A stretch of 64,000 nt of DNA, taken from positions 372,001 through 436,000 of the forward strand of contig NZ_CP096270.1 of NCBI RefSeq assembly GCF_023204835.1, written 5' to 3'. The notes beneath the pieces were generated by a model. That model saw only the letters and a program-made list of their open reading frames with translations. It was not told where the DNA came from and did not search any database. Within the stretch, counting starts at the first letter, position 1. Each line of letters opens with the position of its first letter. This document shows, piece after piece, positions 17,256 through 24,744 of the stretch. Position numbers and translations under genes: made by a program. This DNA comes from Salinarchaeum laminariae (GTDB lineage: Archaea > Halobacteriota > Halobacteria > Halobacteriales > Salinarchaeaceae).

Positions 17256-18164
17256 ATGATTGACACCATACCGAGTGAAGCAAAGGAGCAGAACCTCAAG
17301 CGCACCGATTACAACCTGTTGCTCGTCGCCTTAGGGTGGTACAATGGAAGATCGTTCACGATTGCGGATGAGAAGCATCAGATTGGGAGCCATTACGAAC
17401 CAGCGTTAGAGGACCTGTGCCTCAGTAAGGGCCTCGAGTACGATCCAGAGGCGCATGAGCGATTGCTCGGAGCGAAGTGGTTCACTGAAGAAACGATCTG
17501 CCGTCGGAAGGTCGACTGGGTCCCGACGCAAGAGGGCCTCGAGAAGATGGAGATTGCCTGCGAAGAGCACGCCGAGCACGTCCGGCCTCGATGGCGTGGT
17601 GGCCGATCGAGACATTCGCCGGTGGCCGGCGATGACGGCGAGTCACTACTGCATCGCAAAGGCGTTGAGATCGCCCGCCAGCAACTCGACTTCTACTGGT
17701 TGTTCCCCCTTCCACCGGACAAAATGAATAAGCACGGGCTTAACATGTATCCACGGAACCAAGATGAGGAGCGGACGTTAGATATCGAAATCACCACGAG
17801 CGACAATTTCGGGCCCTGGGGAGCGGAGGTTGTCACGAGAGACGAGGACTACTTTGACGTCATGAAGAAGTGGCGAAATGTTACACAGATGGATCGCCGG
17901 GTGGTTTGGCTGTTTGAGGATCGCGTCCATGCGTGCAAGATCCTGAATAGAGTACACGAACAGAACATGTTCAAGTTCCGTAACGGCAAGATCAGGAAGC
18001 CGCAGAACTGGGCAGTACGAAACCTCAACCGCCGAGTGTGGAAGGCACAGAAGAACTTCGCTGACCGGAACGGCAATATCGTCCATACGGTGACGGGGAT
18101 GCTGGAAGCGTCGCAGGATGAGATTAAGACCTACTTCGAAGACTTCTACGATCACGCACAATGA
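17256..18164 (+). CDS. Unknown protein, family member A (possible winged helix plus nuclease-like fold)
   Basis: A 302-residue protein of unknown function, paralogous to the next gene and to 36583..37491. Blocks shared by the three are WYN(G) at about 28-31, IGSHYEPALEDLC (43-55), ICRRKVDWVPT (81-91), ESLLHRKGVE (129-138), DIEIT (176-180), WGAEVVT (188-194), KKWR (204-207), VVWLFEDRVHACKILN (216-231) and TVTGMLEA (about 275-282). The stretch around residue 65-95 (hydrophobic, turn, then RRK..WVPTQEG) resembles a winged helix. The order D...EVVT...KW followed by a VVWLF strand resembles degenerate PD-(D/E)XK folds such as replication-relaxation proteins. That is inference only. No signal peptide or membrane segment is present. 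Confidence 0.7.
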   Translation: MIDTIPSEAKEQNLKRTDYNLLLVALGWYNGRSFTIADEKHQIGSHYEPALEDLCLSKGLEYDPEAHERLLGAKWFTEETICRRKVDWVPTQEGLEKMEIACEEHAEHVRPRWRGGRSRHSPVAGDDGESLLHRKGVEIARQQLDFYWLFPLPPDKMNKHGLNMYPRNQDEERTLDIEITTSDNFGPWGAEVVTRDEDYFDVMKKWRNVTQMDRRVVWLFEDRVHACKILNRVHEQNMFKFRNGKIRKPQNWAVRNLNRRVWKAQKNFADRNGNIVHTVTGMLEASQDEIKTYFEDFYDHAQ

Positions 18165-19048
18165 CGTGGGATCTTCCATCTGGAGCGAGGTTGCAGGGGC
18201 TGCGAGAGCAGGATTTCGACATCCTCGTCCCGATCGCGGGGTGGTTTTGCGAGGCCTCATTTCCATTTGGCGAGGGAGAGCGGGCCATTGGGACGCATTA
18301 TGAGCCTAGTATCGAGGCGTTGTGTGAATCGCTCAATTATACGCTCGACCATGATGCGTTCGAACGGTTACGTGAGCGCGGCTATCTCGAGACGCAGTTC
18401 ATTTGCCGGCGACAGGTCGAATGGGTACCAACCCAGCATGCGAGGGATGTGATCAACGAGTTCATGGTCCACACTGGTGATACGGTTGAATTAAAGCCAG
18501 CTGACCCTGACCGGTCGGGGTTCCTTCGTGGGTGGGAGAACGAATCGCTACTGCATCGAAAAGGCGTCGCGACTGTCAGAGCGACGATGGAGGCGGATTC
18601 GTCCCTTCGCGATTCGGACGCGCCAATCGAGGAGTACTCGGTCCGAGAAGGGAGGCGTCGACAGGATCTCTGTTTCCGAACGGTTGATACGATGGACGAT
18701 ATGGGTGTGGAGGTCGTCACGTCGACAGATTCGGTGAACGATTTCATCGACAAATGGCAGGATTTCCTCGATATCCCCGGGTTCACGGTCTGGATATTCG
18801 ATTCGCGTCAAACTGCGTGTCGGATGTTCAATGAACTACATCGGGAGGACGTGTTCCAGTTGGCCGGCGGGCTGTGCAGGGAACCCTCAACCTGGAATTC
18901 GACTGCGATGAACGAGAAGCTTCGGCGATCCTGGTGCGATCGTGACTCAGGGAGTGCTTCACCCCTGATGAACACGATCACGGCGGTGTTCGAGGCCGAC
19001 GGAAACAAAATCGACGAGGTGGTGAATACTCCGAGTGCCGACGACTAA
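18161..19048 (+). CDS. Unknown protein, family member B (tandem paralog of A)
   Basis: A 295-residue paralog of the preceding gene, which it overlaps by four bases (ATGA), so the two are translationally coupled. The same blocks recur: IGTHYEPSIEALC, ICRRQVEWVPT, NESLLHRKGV, DLCFRT, MGVEVVT, DKW, TVWIFDSRQTACRMFN and TITAVFEA. The WYNG block is degenerate (WFCE). A and B have diverged well beyond recent duplication. Retention of both members in one coupled operon suggests a heteromeric complex, which is inference. Confidence 0.7.
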   Translation: MTWDLPSGARLQGLREQDFDILVPIAGWFCEASFPFGEGERAIGTHYEPSIEALCESLNYTLDHDAFERLRERGYLETQFICRRQVEWVPTQHARDVINEFMVHTGDTVELKPADPDRSGFLRGWENESLLHRKGVATVRATMEADSSLRDSDAPIEEYSVREGRRRQDLCFRTVDTMDDMGVEVVTSTDSVNDFIDKWQDFLDIPGFTVWIFDSRQTACRMFNELHREDVFQLAGGLCREPSTWNSTAMNEKLRRSWCDRDSGSASPLMNTITAVFEADGNKIDEVVNTPSADD

Positions 19049-19141
19049 CATGAGTGCAAGGTAATCCGAACGATCGCACCGGGCAATTCAACAAAACGAA
19101 CCGTCCCACTGCGATGCAGCCATCAAGTTGCTTCACCGAGT

Positions 19142-19528
19142 TTAGGCGTTGCAGGCGAGCGTGAGCAATGCGTCGGCGACCGCGTTGAAGGAATCACCGC
19201 GCCGCAGTCGTTTTCGACCCTTCTTATATTCGAGGATCTCGTCCTCATCTAGCTCTGGGAGATGCGTTTGAGTAAGGGAATTCCGAACGCTGCGATATGG
19301 TTTGCCCGTGGCGCTGTCGGCCGGGCAATCGTCTTCGATGCCTGTGATCCACCGCGCAACCTCGCTTGGTGATACCCACTCATCCTCGCGTTTGCCAAGC
19401 AGGTAAAGCACAAGGAGCTGGCGTCGCCGGTTGCTCAAGACCCAACAAATCGTGAGCACCCTGTCTTCATCGACCGTCTCTTCGAGATAGTCGCTCGTGC
19501 GGTCGAACGGCGACGGCGCGGTTACCAT
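19142..19528 (-). CDS. DUF7344-like winged-helix protein
   Basis: A 128-residue protein with the haloarchaeal DUF7344 layout: LTICWVLSNRRRQLLVLYLL (helix with the NxRRR signature), a segment similar to a winged helix (WVSPSEVARWITGIED), then SVRNSLTQTHLPELDEDEILEY, the wing that usually contacts DNA. The start is the ATG giving MVTAPSPFDRTSDYL; further in-frame codons upstream begin only at a GTG inside a palindrome and look non-coding. It is probably a transcription regulator. It converges on the unknown-paralog operon. Confidence 0.75.
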   Translation of the reverse strand: MVTAPSPFDRTSDYLEETVDEDRVLTICWVLSNRRRQLLVLYLLGKREDEWVSPSEVARWITGIEDDCPADSATGKPYRSVRNSLTQTHLPELDEDEILEYKKGRKRLRRGDSFNAVADALLTLACNA

Positions 19529-19634
19529 CGCTGCACCCCCGGCGTTGCGGCTCGCGTGTCGCGGTGATGCAGTCGTCCGAGATGCCGGTGTGACTGCCTG
19601 CTGGTGTTGTGAACGGTACTTTCTTGCTGCTGAA

Positions 19635-19650
19635 ATGTGTAGATACACAT
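19635..19650. promoter_or_regulatory. Palindrome ATGTGTAGATACACAT
   Basis: A perfect 6-base-arm palindrome (ATGTGT / ACACAT around AGAT), 107 bases upstream of the DUF7344 gene start. It shares ATGTGTAGAT with the 19-bp palindrome at 32432 in front of the antitoxin/PIN pair. A possible operator. Confidence 0.4.
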
Positions 19651-19974
19651 GGGTTTGAGGCGCAACCCAACGGTCAGGTGCTACAACACCTGTCCGACCA
19701 CGAAAACCAACGTGATTGCGTTGGTTTTCTGTGCAATGCGATCATTGGTGGCCGGTTTCCGTTGAATCGCAACTAAGCATGGGAGTGTTATCCTATTAAA
19801 GGTGTGTAAAGTTACTCGATCTAGCCAGTTGAAATTCGGTGATGGTCGAGCGATTTCATCGAGAGTGTCAGGTCGGTGTTGGTAAACACTCGGTGCAACG
19901 GGTGATTGCGGTGTTGCGACGATGCATCACTGAGAATCCCGGATTCAGACTGTGTACAGCCGAATTGGCGAAAC

Positions 19975-20105
19975 CGCACAGCGTCGACACGCAACGGCCA
20001 CGTATTGACCATCATTGCCGCCCTTCACTCCAACGGGGTGGGCGCCTGCCGTGGTGGGCAGGCCCGACACGCCACCCAAAGTACGAAGAGAGTGAGTGCG
20101 AAGCG
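19975..20105 (+). ncRNA. Duplicated intergenic element A upstream of MNT/HEPN pair 1 (candidate structured RNA)
   Basis: This matches 31935..32070 over about 130 bases, sharing CAGCGTCGA, GCAACGGCC, TATTGACCAT, GGCGCCTG, GTGGTGG and GAGAGTGAGTG in the same order. It contains a 7-bp hairpin, GCCTGCC / GGGCAGGC, at 20044..20063. In the other copy one pair of the stem changes from C-G to T-A, keeping it paired. No ORF is conserved between copies. The element sits about 110 bases upstream of the MNT gene. Confidence 0.45.
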
Positions 20106-20173
20106 ACTCCCACCCCGCTTCTACACAACCCGACTGTGCCGCAGCTGCCCTGGACCAGCAGCTCCGAGAATCG

Positions 20174-20190
20174 TTATAAAGTATATATAT
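20174..20190 (+). promoter_or_regulatory. TATA box of the MNT/HEPN operon 1
   Basis: TTATAAAGTATATATAT ends 21 bases upstream of the ATG at 20212. A strong archaeal TATA element for a leaderless mRNA. Confidence 0.6.
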
Positions 20191-20211
20191 CCGGGAGTTC
20201 TATCACGCCGT

Positions 20212-21021
20212 ATGAGGAATAACAGTTCGGCACAGGACCTAAGTGATGCTCCCGACCCAGAGAGCGGTCTGTCCATTGAACTTGCACTCCCCATTCGAGA
20301 TTCTGACCTCTTCAAGCACAGTGCGACGACGCACATCCTCAGTTTCCTTAGCGACAACCCCGACATCAACGTCTCAATCCGACAACTCTCAACGGTTGTT
20401 CCCCTCAGCGAGCGGGCGACACGTGAGGCCGTCAACGTTCTTGAAGCGAATTCACTCGTCGAGACGTTCCATAAAGGCAATGCACGCCGTGTCCACATCA
20501 ACAGAGATCGACTCGATAACCCAGACGATCCGATACGCAGCATCCCACAAACACAGTTCCAAACACCCGTGCGTATCGCCCGTCAGTATATCGAAGACGA
20601 ACTTGAAGACGTACTGGGAATCATTCTCTTCGGAAGCGTTGCTCGGGGAGAAGCCGACCGCCAATCGGATATTGACCTCTGGGTCCTCGTCGACGGGGAC
20701 CACATGCAGCAACGACACGAGGCAAACAGACTCGCAAAACACCTCGAGGGGCTCCAGATCCCACCGACCATCGCAGTGGCAGATGCACGGAGCGCCAATT
20801 TCGAAAGCCGCTGGGACGATATGAAGGAGATATTGGAAGCGGACGAGCAAGACTGGGCATCCGCACAACGGCATTCCTTCGAAATCCTCGTTGAGACGCC
20901 ACAATCGATCATCAGCCAATCGGATCAGGTAGACGCCGAGAAACTGTTCGGGAGGGGGATTACCCTCCTCTCTTCGGAGACACTCGACCGAACCAAACTG
21001 GAGGTGCTCGGTCATGAGTGA
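20212..21021 (+). CDS. HTH-nucleotidyltransferase (MNT) antitoxin of a MNT/HEPN module
   Basis: A 269-residue protein. Residues about 35-100 form a winged helix (HILSFLSDNPDINVSIRQLS, then RATREAVNVLEANSLVE). Residues about 125-190 hold a minimal nucleotidyltransferase with GSVARGEADRQSDIDL (GS at 141-142, Asp at 153 and 155). In MNT/HEPN toxin-antitoxin systems such proteins neutralise the HEPN RNase, in studied cases by AMPylating it. The start is the ATG giving MRNNSSAQDL, placed by the TATA box 22-38 bases upstream. The fused HTH probably gives autoregulation. It overlaps the HEPN gene by eight bases. Confidence 0.85.
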   Translation: MRNNSSAQDLSDAPDPESGLSIELALPIRDSDLFKHSATTHILSFLSDNPDINVSIRQLSTVVPLSERATREAVNVLEANSLVETFHKGNARRVHINRDRLDNPDDPIRSIPQTQFQTPVRIARQYIEDELEDVLGIILFGSVARGEADRQSDIDLWVLVDGDHMQQRHEANRLAKHLEGLQIPPTIAVADARSANFESRWDDMKEILEADEQDWASAQRHSFEILVETPQSIISQSDQVDAEKLFGRGITLLSSETLDRTKLEVLGHE

Positions 21022-21523
21022 TCCTGCCGAATTGCTTGACGAAATTTCGACGGCCGAGGATGCCTTCGGACACGCTCACGGCCAACCGACGTTTGAGCCC
21101 ACCCTAAATGCCGGTTCTGATGCCAGTGACGGTGAAGTCCAGATACAGAAAGCCTGCCGCCTCATCGACCTGACGAACAGAATCGATGAACTGGGCGAGT
21201 ACTACGGAGCAATCCTTGAGCATTCGTTCATTACTATCGAACACACGCTACAAGGATACCTGCTGGCGATGACCGGGACTGACGCGAGGGAGCTACGGGA
21301 TCATACGTCGCCCTACGAGTTCGCGAAAGGGCAAGTTCCGTTTGAAGATACCACCATCGAATCGCTCAAAACCCTGTACGAGGCACGCCGGACGGAACAC
21401 TACTACGGGACGACCGTCACGACGGAGGGACAGGCTACTGCGATGCGGAGGGTAGCCACGAATGTCCATGATCACATCGTCGAATTTGACCCACAACTCG
21501 AGCGGTACTGTCAGTGTTATTGA
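21014..21523 (+). CDS. HEPN-domain toxin of a MNT/HEPN module
   Basis: A 169-residue all-helical protein with a HEPN profile: LIDLTNRIDELGEYYGAILE (helix 1-2), IEHTLQGYLLAMTG (core) and the motif region EARRTEHYYGTTVTTEGQ. HEPN RNases usually carry Rx4-6H. Here RRTEHYY offers an Arg three or four residues before His, so the motif may be shifted. The start codon lies inside the end of the MNT gene, so expression is coupled. The C-terminal CQCY is unusual and also occurs in related form (CACDS) in the second module's HEPN. Confidence 0.8.
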   Translation: MSDPAELLDEISTAEDAFGHAHGQPTFEPTLNAGSDASDGEVQIQKACRLIDLTNRIDELGEYYGAILEHSFITIEHTLQGYLLAMTGTDARELRDHTSPYEFAKGQVPFEDTTIESLKTLYEARRTEHYYGTTVTTEGQATAMRRVATNVHDHIVEFDPQLERYCQCY

Positions 21524-21535
21524 AGAACCACTCCG

Positions 21536-21700
21536 GTTACAATCTTGGTGTCGGAGACTTCCGCGTGCTCATCGAATTGGGACAAGGACAACGCGGTGAT
21601 CTACGCCATCGAAGCGTTCGAGCGGAAGAAGGAGTACCGCGGACTCGGCACGTATCGGGAGAAATGGGGTCGAAGCGAGACGAAAAGTAGGAGGTCAAGT
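21536..21700 (+). pseudogene. Frameshifted RelE/ParE-type toxin relic
   Basis: One frame encodes YNLGVGDFRVLIEL, the VGDYRVI strand that ends RelE toxins. After a one-base shift comes DKDNAVIYAIEAFERKKEYR followed by GLGTYREKWG. In family members a polypeptide 'VGdyRvlie.....vi.vlaighRk.vY' is continuous, so this is the 3' part broken by a frameshift. The 5' half of the gene and any antitoxin are absent. It directly follows the MNT/HEPN pair. Confidence 0.6.
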
Positions 21701-21768
21701 TCGTCGACGAAGAGCGGTTCGAACGCCGATCACGGGTAGCGGGAAGTCCCCGTGGCTACGCGTCGCCG

Positions 21769-23283
21769 TCAAGGAGAGCACGTAGTGTCGTTGTCACTAA
21801 TCAGGTTCCCCGAGGAAGCTCCGTCGACGATGATCTGGTCGGGCCCGTTGTTCTCACAGACCGTGTTCCGGACGACGATGTTGCCGTCGGCGTCAACGAG
21901 TCGGATCCCGCCCGCGTTCCCGGTGAACGAGTTGTCGCGTGCGGTGTTCTCGAAGAGCACGTTCTCCGCCGTTTCGACCAGTTCGATCCCGGGTCCATCT
22001 GCGTTGCTGTTGGCCGTGTTCTCGACCAGCACGTTGCCCGACCCGTGCTCGATCCGGATGCCGACGGTTTCAGCGCCGTTGGCCACGTTCCCCCGGAGGA
22101 CGCTGTCGGTGACGTCCAGAAGTTCGAAGCCCGCGAAGCTCGTGGCAGCGTTGTCGACCATGACGAGTCCATCGGCGTTCGAGATCTGCAGCCCACGGAG
22201 CCCCAAGTCGGCTGACTCGAACAGGTTGTTTCGGAAGACGGCGCGGTCGGATGCCTGGACCAGGCCGCCGAACCGAAATCCAGTGAACGTGTTGCCGGCG
22301 AGGAGCGCGTCGGCTGAGTCTCGCAGCACCACTCCATCGGTCCGGTCGTCGTTGCCCGTCGTCTCTTCGATGCCGCCGCCCTCGATCGAGCTGTGTAAAA
22401 CCACTGCGTCCGGTGCCGACACGAACCGTGCGCCCTCGCGGCCGGCGTAAATCTCGACGGCCCTGACTGTGCAGCCGGCGGCCCCGTCGACATCGAGTCC
22501 GATCGTGCGGTCGTCGACCGGTTCGTCCTCGAACACCCGATCCCCATTCTCGAGCGTAGCTCCCTGTAGGAGTGTGCGGTCACCGAGGACCTGCACGCAC
22601 ACGTCCCAGCTGACCGCCGAGAGGTTCCGGACGACGGCGTCGTCGCCGGTCACCTGGAGTCCCACGCCACCGTCTGTTCCGCCTTCGATCGCGTATCCCC
22701 GGCCGTCGAGGACCACGTCGTTGGCCGCGATCTCGAGGCAGACGTCCGGATCGCCGCCCGTTAGGTCGCCGTCGAGTACGTAGTACCCAGGCTCCTCGAT
22801 GGTGGTACACGTCGTGACGACCTTCGGGTCGCTACCTACCCCACCGTATGGATCCGAGAGCCGTGCGGCGAGTTCGCACGCGTCGACGGGATTGCCGGTG
22901 TCCCAGAGTTCGAGATCGGCGCAGTCCCCGCCGGTGACCTCGAACGTGATCAGGTCGCCCTCGTAGGCGAACACGTCGTACCCGCCGTTCACGGCACCCG
23001 TCACGGACCCGTCCTCGATCTCTGTCCCGCGGTCGGCCGAGACGCTACCGTCCGGTAAATCGAGGTTAGGGGCGTGGTCCAGCACCGTCACATCGCCGCT
23101 GGCTTCGAAGGCGTATTCGACGCGTTTCCCGTACGGACAGTGGAACGCGAGCGTACTGGGACTGTCGTCAGCGTTGGCGGTACCGATGCCGGACGCTAGC
23201 CCCGCGAGTGATCCGCCGAGGAGTAGTCGTGCTGCGGTACGTCTGCTGAAGGCCGTTGCCGGCCCATCGGAGTAGGTTGCCAT
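21769..23283 (-). CDS. Tat-exported right-handed beta-helix (NosD-like) protein
   Basis: A 504-residue protein. The N-terminus FSRRTAARLLLGGSLAGLASG is a Tat signal (twin Arg plus a weakly hydrophobic core), so the protein folds before export. Residues about 165-500 are parallel beta-helix repeats of PbH1/NosD type (DVVLDGRGYAIEGGTDGG, DAVVRNLSAVSWD, LLAGNTFTGFRFGG, DNSFTGNAGGIRLVDADGN). The fold usually binds or cuts polysaccharide, but no catalytic triad is evident. The start is the ATG giving MATYSDGP, because the longer form adds a non-signal extension. It is a single gene with no glycan partners. Confidence 0.85.
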   Translation of the reverse strand: MATYSDGPATAFSRRTAARLLLGGSLAGLASGIGTANADDSPSTLAFHCPYGKRVEYAFEASGDVTVLDHAPNLDLPDGSVSADRGTEIEDGSVTGAVNGGYDVFAYEGDLITFEVTGGDCADLELWDTGNPVDACELAARLSDPYGGVGSDPKVVTTCTTIEEPGYYVLDGDLTGGDPDVCLEIAANDVVLDGRGYAIEGGTDGGVGLQVTGDDAVVRNLSAVSWDVCVQVLGDRTLLQGATLENGDRVFEDEPVDDRTIGLDVDGAAGCTVRAVEIYAGREGARFVSAPDAVVLHSSIEGGGIEETTGNDDRTDGVVLRDSADALLAGNTFTGFRFGGLVQASDRAVFRNNLFESADLGLRGLQISNADGLVMVDNAATSFAGFELLDVTDSVLRGNVANGAETVGIRIEHGSGNVLVENTANSNADGPGIELVETAENVLFENTARDNSFTGNAGGIRLVDADGNIVVRNTVCENNGPDQIIVDGASSGNLISDNDTTCSP

Positions 23284-23376
23284 GGGTCGATCTCTCCCTA
23301 ATGCGACTACCAGGGAGTGGAACATTGATCGTCAACGAGCATGAAGGCAGCCGACTGTTCGTGGGGTAGAGAGCTT

Positions 23377-23562
23377 CTAACACCTGTTAGTGGCCATTGC
23401 ATACCAGTCGGCAGCCGGCTGCTGATCGCAATAGGTCGCTCGATACTCTCGGTGAAACCGGCCGGTGCCGAGGGCAACGACGGTCACGACCCGCTCCGCG
23501 TCCTGGCCGAGCTTGCGGCAGTAGTCGGCGAGGATCACCCCGGTCATCTCGACACACAACAA
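23377..23562 (-). CDS. Small hypothetical protein (possibly a fragment)
   Basis: A 61-residue ORF, MLCVEMTGVILADYCRKLGQ, continuing with a regular amphipathic and aromatic pattern (TGRFHREYRATYC, PAADWYAMATNR). Codon use looks normal for the region. I do not recognise the family. The abrupt ends suggest either a real small protein or the surviving C-terminal part of a longer gene. It lies between the beta-helix gene and an IS hairpin. Confidence 0.35.
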   Translation of the reverse strand: MLCVEMTGVILADYCRKLGQDAERVVTVVALGTGRFHREYRATYCDQQPAADWYAMATNRC

Positions 23563-23739
23563 TCGGACGCCATCTAAAGGTCCTTGAGCCCGGCCACTGC
23601 GCCGGGCTCATGAAACGCCTCGACGAGAGCGTGGATCCGACGGACAGCCACCCGATGACCCGCGGCGTAATACGCGAGCGCCTAGAACACTGCCGCGATG
23701 CCAAGGTCGTACTGAGTGGCGACGGAGAGTTGACTAAAA

Positions 23740-23784
23740 TTAGCGAGGCGCAAGCCTCGCCCTTCAGGGCGGAGAGGAGGTCAA
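23740..23784 (+). repeat. Solitary IS605/IS1341-type terminal hairpin
   Basis: GCGAGGC-GCAA-GCCTCGC is followed by CCTTCAGGGCGGAGAGGAGG and TCAA. It shows two alternative stems and matches the 3' end pattern of the tnpB element; no transposase is attached. It closely resembles the hairpin upstream of tnpB (about 10741..10780). Confidence 0.6.
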
Positions 23785-23903
23785 AGTTGGCCTCGAGGGT
23801 GAGATAGTGCGCGTGGTCGATACCAGACCTGAAAGGCCGCTGTTCCAGTCCTCCTGCAACTGGTCCCGGGCGTTTTGCACTGAGAGTTTGTGGTCTGTGC
23901 AGG

Positions 23904-23911
23904 TATATTTA
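23904..23911 (+). promoter_or_regulatory. TATA-like box of the ABC transporter operon
   Basis: TATATTTA lies 27 bases before the GTG at 23938, and this spacing is why that GTG was chosen as the start. Confidence 0.5.
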
Positions 23912-23937
23912 GGAGGAGCGTGTTGGGTCGGACACTT

Positions 23938-24744
23938 GTGAGTGGGAGTGGCTCTGTGGGTGACGGTGGGGTGGCGATCGAGGCGCGAGGCCTCACGAAA
24001 CACTTCGGTGACGTGGTGGCGGTCGAGGGCCTGGACCTGTCGGTCGAGCAGGGTGCAGTGTACGGGTTTCTCGGGCCGAACGGATCGGGGAAGACGACGA
24101 CGATGCGCATGTTGACGACGCTCACGCGGCCGTCGGCGGGCGAGGCGCGGATCATGGGCGTCGACGTGAGCGATCGGGAGCGTTTGATCGAGCACGTCGG
24201 GTACTTGCCGGAGGAACCGCCGTTGTTCGATGAGCTGACGGGCCGGGAGCAGTTGCGGCACGTGGCTGCGTTGCACGATATCCCGCAGGACGTCGCGACG
24301 GAGCGGATCCGGGCGTACCTGGACCGGTTCGACTTGGTTGACGCAGCTGACCGGGCGATCGACGGGTACTCGACGGGGATGCGGAAGAAGGTCGGGTTGG
24401 TGCAGGCGATTCTGCATGACCCGTCGGTGTTGTTTCTGGATGAGCCGACGAGCGGGCTGGATCCGCGGGCGGCACGGACAGTGAAGGACATCATCGCGGA
24501 GTCCGCCGGCGGAGATACGACGATTTTCCTGTCGACGCACATCCTGTCGGTCGTCGACGAGCTCGCGGATACGGTCGGTGTGTTGCATGACGGCCGGCTG
24601 GTCGCTGAGGGGGCGCCGGCGGCGTTGAAGGAGCGTGCAGAGGCAGGTGCTGGCGGGTCGTTGGAGGACGTGTTCCTCGAGGTCACGGCGGATCACGCCG
24701 AGGAGCACGCTGCGGCCGAGCGTGCCGGCGGCGTGGGTGAGTGA
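23938..24744 (+). CDS. ABC transporter ATP-binding protein (ABC-2 exporter type)
   Basis: A 268-residue ATPase with an ABC-2/CcmA-like order: Walker A GPNGSGKTTTMRML, Q-loop VGYLPEEPPLFDELTG, a signature in the GYSTGMRKKVGLVQAIL form, Walker B VLFLDEPTSGLD and switch His FLSTHILSVVDELAD. The C-terminal tail LEDVFLEVTADHAEE is typical of ABC-2 ATPases. The GTG start is preferred because a TATA box lies 27 bases upstream; a longer form would include an unlikely leader. It is coupled to the permease by a 4-base overlap. Synonymous codons here end in G more often than in the surrounding genes. Confidence 0.88.
   Translation: MSGSGSVGDGGVAIEARGLTKHFGDVVAVEGLDLSVEQGAVYGFLGPNGSGKTTTMRMLTTLTRPSAGEARIMGVDVSDRERLIEHVGYLPEEPPLFDELTGREQLRHVAALHDIPQDVATERIRAYLDRFDLVDAADRAIDGYSTGMRKKVGLVQAILHDPSVLFLDEPTSGLDPRAARTVKDIIAESAGGDTTIFLSTHILSVVDELADTVGVLHDGRLVAEGAPAALKERAEAGAGGSLEDVFLEVTADHAEEHAAAERAGGVGE

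Noticed and set aside
23611..23740. A short coding-like stretch (MKRLDESVDPTDSHPMTRGV) before the IS hairpin
   Set aside because: It continues into the hairpin without a proper stop and resembles no family; possibly a fragment, but support is too weak.
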